From an uncultured Spirochaetia bacterium (GTDB lineage Bacteria > Spirochaetota > UBA6919): a stretch of 15,279 nt of DNA. Where the stretch lies: the NCBI GenBank assembly GCA_913053665.1, contig CAJXGR010000037.1, forward strand, positions 1 to 15,279, read 5' to 3'. Positions 14,077-15,279 of the stretch are shown one piece after another (position 1 is the stretch's first letter; the number at the start of each line of letters is the position of its first letter). The notes beneath the pieces were generated by a model. It did not search any database. It was not told the DNA's origin and worked only from the letters and a program-made list of their open reading frames with translations. The translations under genes were made by a program, and so were the position numbers.

Positions 14077-14811
14077 ATGAAGTTTATAATGAAAAGCTCC
14101 TTTATCCGACTATCTTTGAGCCTTTTATTCATTGTGTCATCCACCCTATTAGTGGAAACATCTGTTTTCTCTAAACCGAAGGAAGACTCGAAGAAAGTTT
14201 CACCGGAAGACTCCATAAAAGACCCTATGGAGAAGAGGATCTATATCCTTCTCAATGATGAAAATGTGGTCAAGAGAAGGCATGCGGCCATCACCCTCTG
14301 GCATTACCCCCATCCACGGAGTGTCAATGCTCTCATTGAGGCTCTTGAGGACGATGATTCTCAAGTCAGAAAGAATGCTGTTCGTTCTCTTGGTAAACTC
14401 CGTTCTAAAAAAGCGATCCCGGACCTAATCGAGTTATTGGATGAAGAGGAAGGGGATCTACGGAATCAGGCCGTCCGGAGTTTAGGCTTGATCGGGGGAA
14501 AAGAAGTTGTAGGGCCTTTAATTGCTGCACTAGACGATGAGGATAAGGTAGTGCGAATGAGTGCCATCTGGTCTCTTAAGCTGATACGGGACAAAAGGGC
14601 TTTAAGAGGTTTGATTGAACGGCTGTTTGAGGAGGATAAAGAAGTGAGAGCTTATGCGGCACAGGCTTTAGGCGATTTTGGAGACAAAAGGGCTGTTAAG
14701 TACCTGAAACACGCTTATATGAATGACAAAGACCTCTCTGTAAGGCAAAATGCGGCCTTATCCCTCAGAAAGTTAGGGGTGAAGGTGGATTTCCCCACCG
14801 AGAACGGATAA
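14077..14811 (+). CDS. Exported HEAT-repeat protein
   Basis: The 244-residue product begins with a signal peptide (hydrophobic about 10-25, cleavage probably near 'VFS-K' at 32-33). From about residue 50 it is built of five to six HEAT repeats of about 31 residues: 'RSVNALIEALEDDDSQVRKN', 'KAIPDLIELLDEEEGDLRNQ', 'EVVGPLIAALDDEDKVVRMS', 'RALRGLIERLFEEDKEVRAY' and a final partial one. These match the HEAT_2/PBS-lyase-like pattern, usually a protein-binding scaffold; no lyase activity is implied. Met5 (ATG at 14089) is an alternative start; neither has a strong ribosome site. It lies 34 bases after the preceding gene, probably in the same operon. It converges on the Smr gene with only three bases between stops and no visible terminator. 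Confidence 0.92.
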   Translation: MKFIMKSSFIRLSLSLLFIVSSTLLVETSVFSKPKEDSKKVSPEDSIKDPMEKRIYILLNDENVVKRRHAAITLWHYPHPRSVNALIEALEDDDSQVRKNAVRSLGKLRSKKAIPDLIELLDEEEGDLRNQAVRSLGLIGGKEVVGPLIAALDDEDKVVRMSAIWSLKLIRDKRALRGLIERLFEEDKEVRAYAAQALGDFGDKRAVKYLKHAYMNDKDLSVRQNAALSLRKLGVKVDFPTENG

Positions 14812-14814
14812 TAG

Positions 14815-15279
14815 CTATTGGAGCCACACGATAGTCGCTCCCTCTCCCCCGTGATTGTTTGAGGCGGATCGAAAGAAGCGTATGAATCCCTTGCCCTCTG
14901 TGTTGAGCCAGTATATAACGGCTTTCTTGATCTTGGGCCCTCCCAAACTGTGCTTCCCTCTGCCGTGTATGATTTTTACCACCTGATCATTACGTTTATG
15001 ACAGTCGTATATAAATTGGTGAAGGATATGTAAGGCTTGTCTCACAGTTAGTCTATGGAGGTCTATGGTGCTGTGAATCCGAACAGCATGGAGATTCTCA
15101 GGGGGATACATCCAGGTTTCCTTTTCCTTAAGGGTATAATCTTTATCAAAGACTTCATTCTTTGACAGCCACTGGTCTAAGCTCTCCTCTTCCTCCACAT
15201 AAAACTTTGCCAGAAGATCGAACCTGCCGCTGGTGGAATAAACCTCGGAGACAATTTCGCGCGCAACCAGCTCATCAGC
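14815..15279 (-). CDS. Smr-domain protein, 5' end outside the window
   Basis: The last about 80 residues form an Smr domain, the nuclease-like module of MutS2 C-termini and stand-alone Smr proteins. 'STIDLHRLTVRQAL' matches LDLHGxTxxEA, with Arg replacing the usual Gly. 'VVKIIHGRGKHSLGGPKIKKAV' matches the 'I(T/H)GxGxHS..G' core, and 'FFRSASNNHGGEGATIVWL' the C-terminal GGxGAT block. The frame stays open to the window edge: the 27 codons before the GTG at 15198 read as plausible protein ('ELVAREIVSEVYSTSGRF', 'DLLAKFYVEEEE'). So 154 residues are seen and the true start lies beyond 15279. No MutS2 ATPase part is visible; a stand-alone Smr protein is more likely. Confidence 0.88.
   Translation of the reverse strand, partial: ADELVAREIVSEVYSTSGRFDLLAKFYVEEEESLDQWLSKNEVFDKDYTLKEKETWMYPPENLHAVRIHSTIDLHRLTVRQALHILHQFIYDCHKRNDQVVKIIHGRGKHSLGGPKIKKAVIYWLNTEGKGFIRFFRSASNNHGGEGATIVWLQ

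Noticed and set aside
14300..14790. Periodic DNA similarity near the right end as a CRISPR or tandem DNA repeat
   Set aside because: The periodicity is about 93 bases and follows the HEAT protein repeats; there are no identical DNA repeats or spacers.

Overview
The window looks like chromosome from a flagellated, LPS-bearing diderm. I favour a spirochaete (Spirochaetota), with moderate confidence. The reasons are the order flgB-flgC-fliE-fliF, a FliF whose 'DFERKINLRRA' and 'PLTASISITP' segments recall spirochaetal FliF, an LptF-type LPS exporter, and several weakly conserved exported proteins. The DNA is fairly A/T-rich, and no phage, transposase, CRISPR, tRNA or rRNA gene is visible.

Layout. 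(1) 1-3050, minus strand: flagellar basal-body genes flgB, flgC, fliE and fliF, each with a good Shine-Dalgarno (SD) sequence, followed by a perfect 29-base palindrome at the left edge. (2) 3051-3368: the longest stretch without a gene, holding a candidate flgB promoter. (3) 3369-5228: a lone plus-strand gene for an exported propeller-like protein converges on a 100-aa minus-strand gene. Between them lies a 102-base element with terminal inverted repeats, a 23-bp hairpin and a second hairpin. Next is a membrane-anchored SRPBCC-domain protein. (4) 5305-7887, minus: an anti-sigma kinase (RsbW type), a STAS antagonist and recN, behind a near-consensus sigma-70 promoter. (5) 8031-9783, minus: tsaE-tsaB (tRNA t6A synthesis) and a purH reduced to its IMP cyclohydrolase domain. 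(6) 10028-14811, plus: a greatly enlarged LptF/LptG-family permease, a PlsC-type acyltransferase, a small exported protein and an exported HEAT-repeat protein. (7) The right edge carries an Smr-domain gene on the minus strand whose 5' end lies outside the window.

How they fit. The flagellar genes build the MS ring and proximal rod. The kinase/STAS pair is a partner-switching module, but no cognate sigma factor is visible. The permease and acyltransferase point to envelope lipid handling. No complete undescribed system stands out. The best leads are the permease, with about 500 extra residues including a duplicated module; a ten-A tract next to a hairpin inside the kinase gene; the structured 102-base element; and a possible leaderless tsaE transcript. 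Several starts are not ATG: TTG for the permease and the 100-aa gene, GTG for tsaE.
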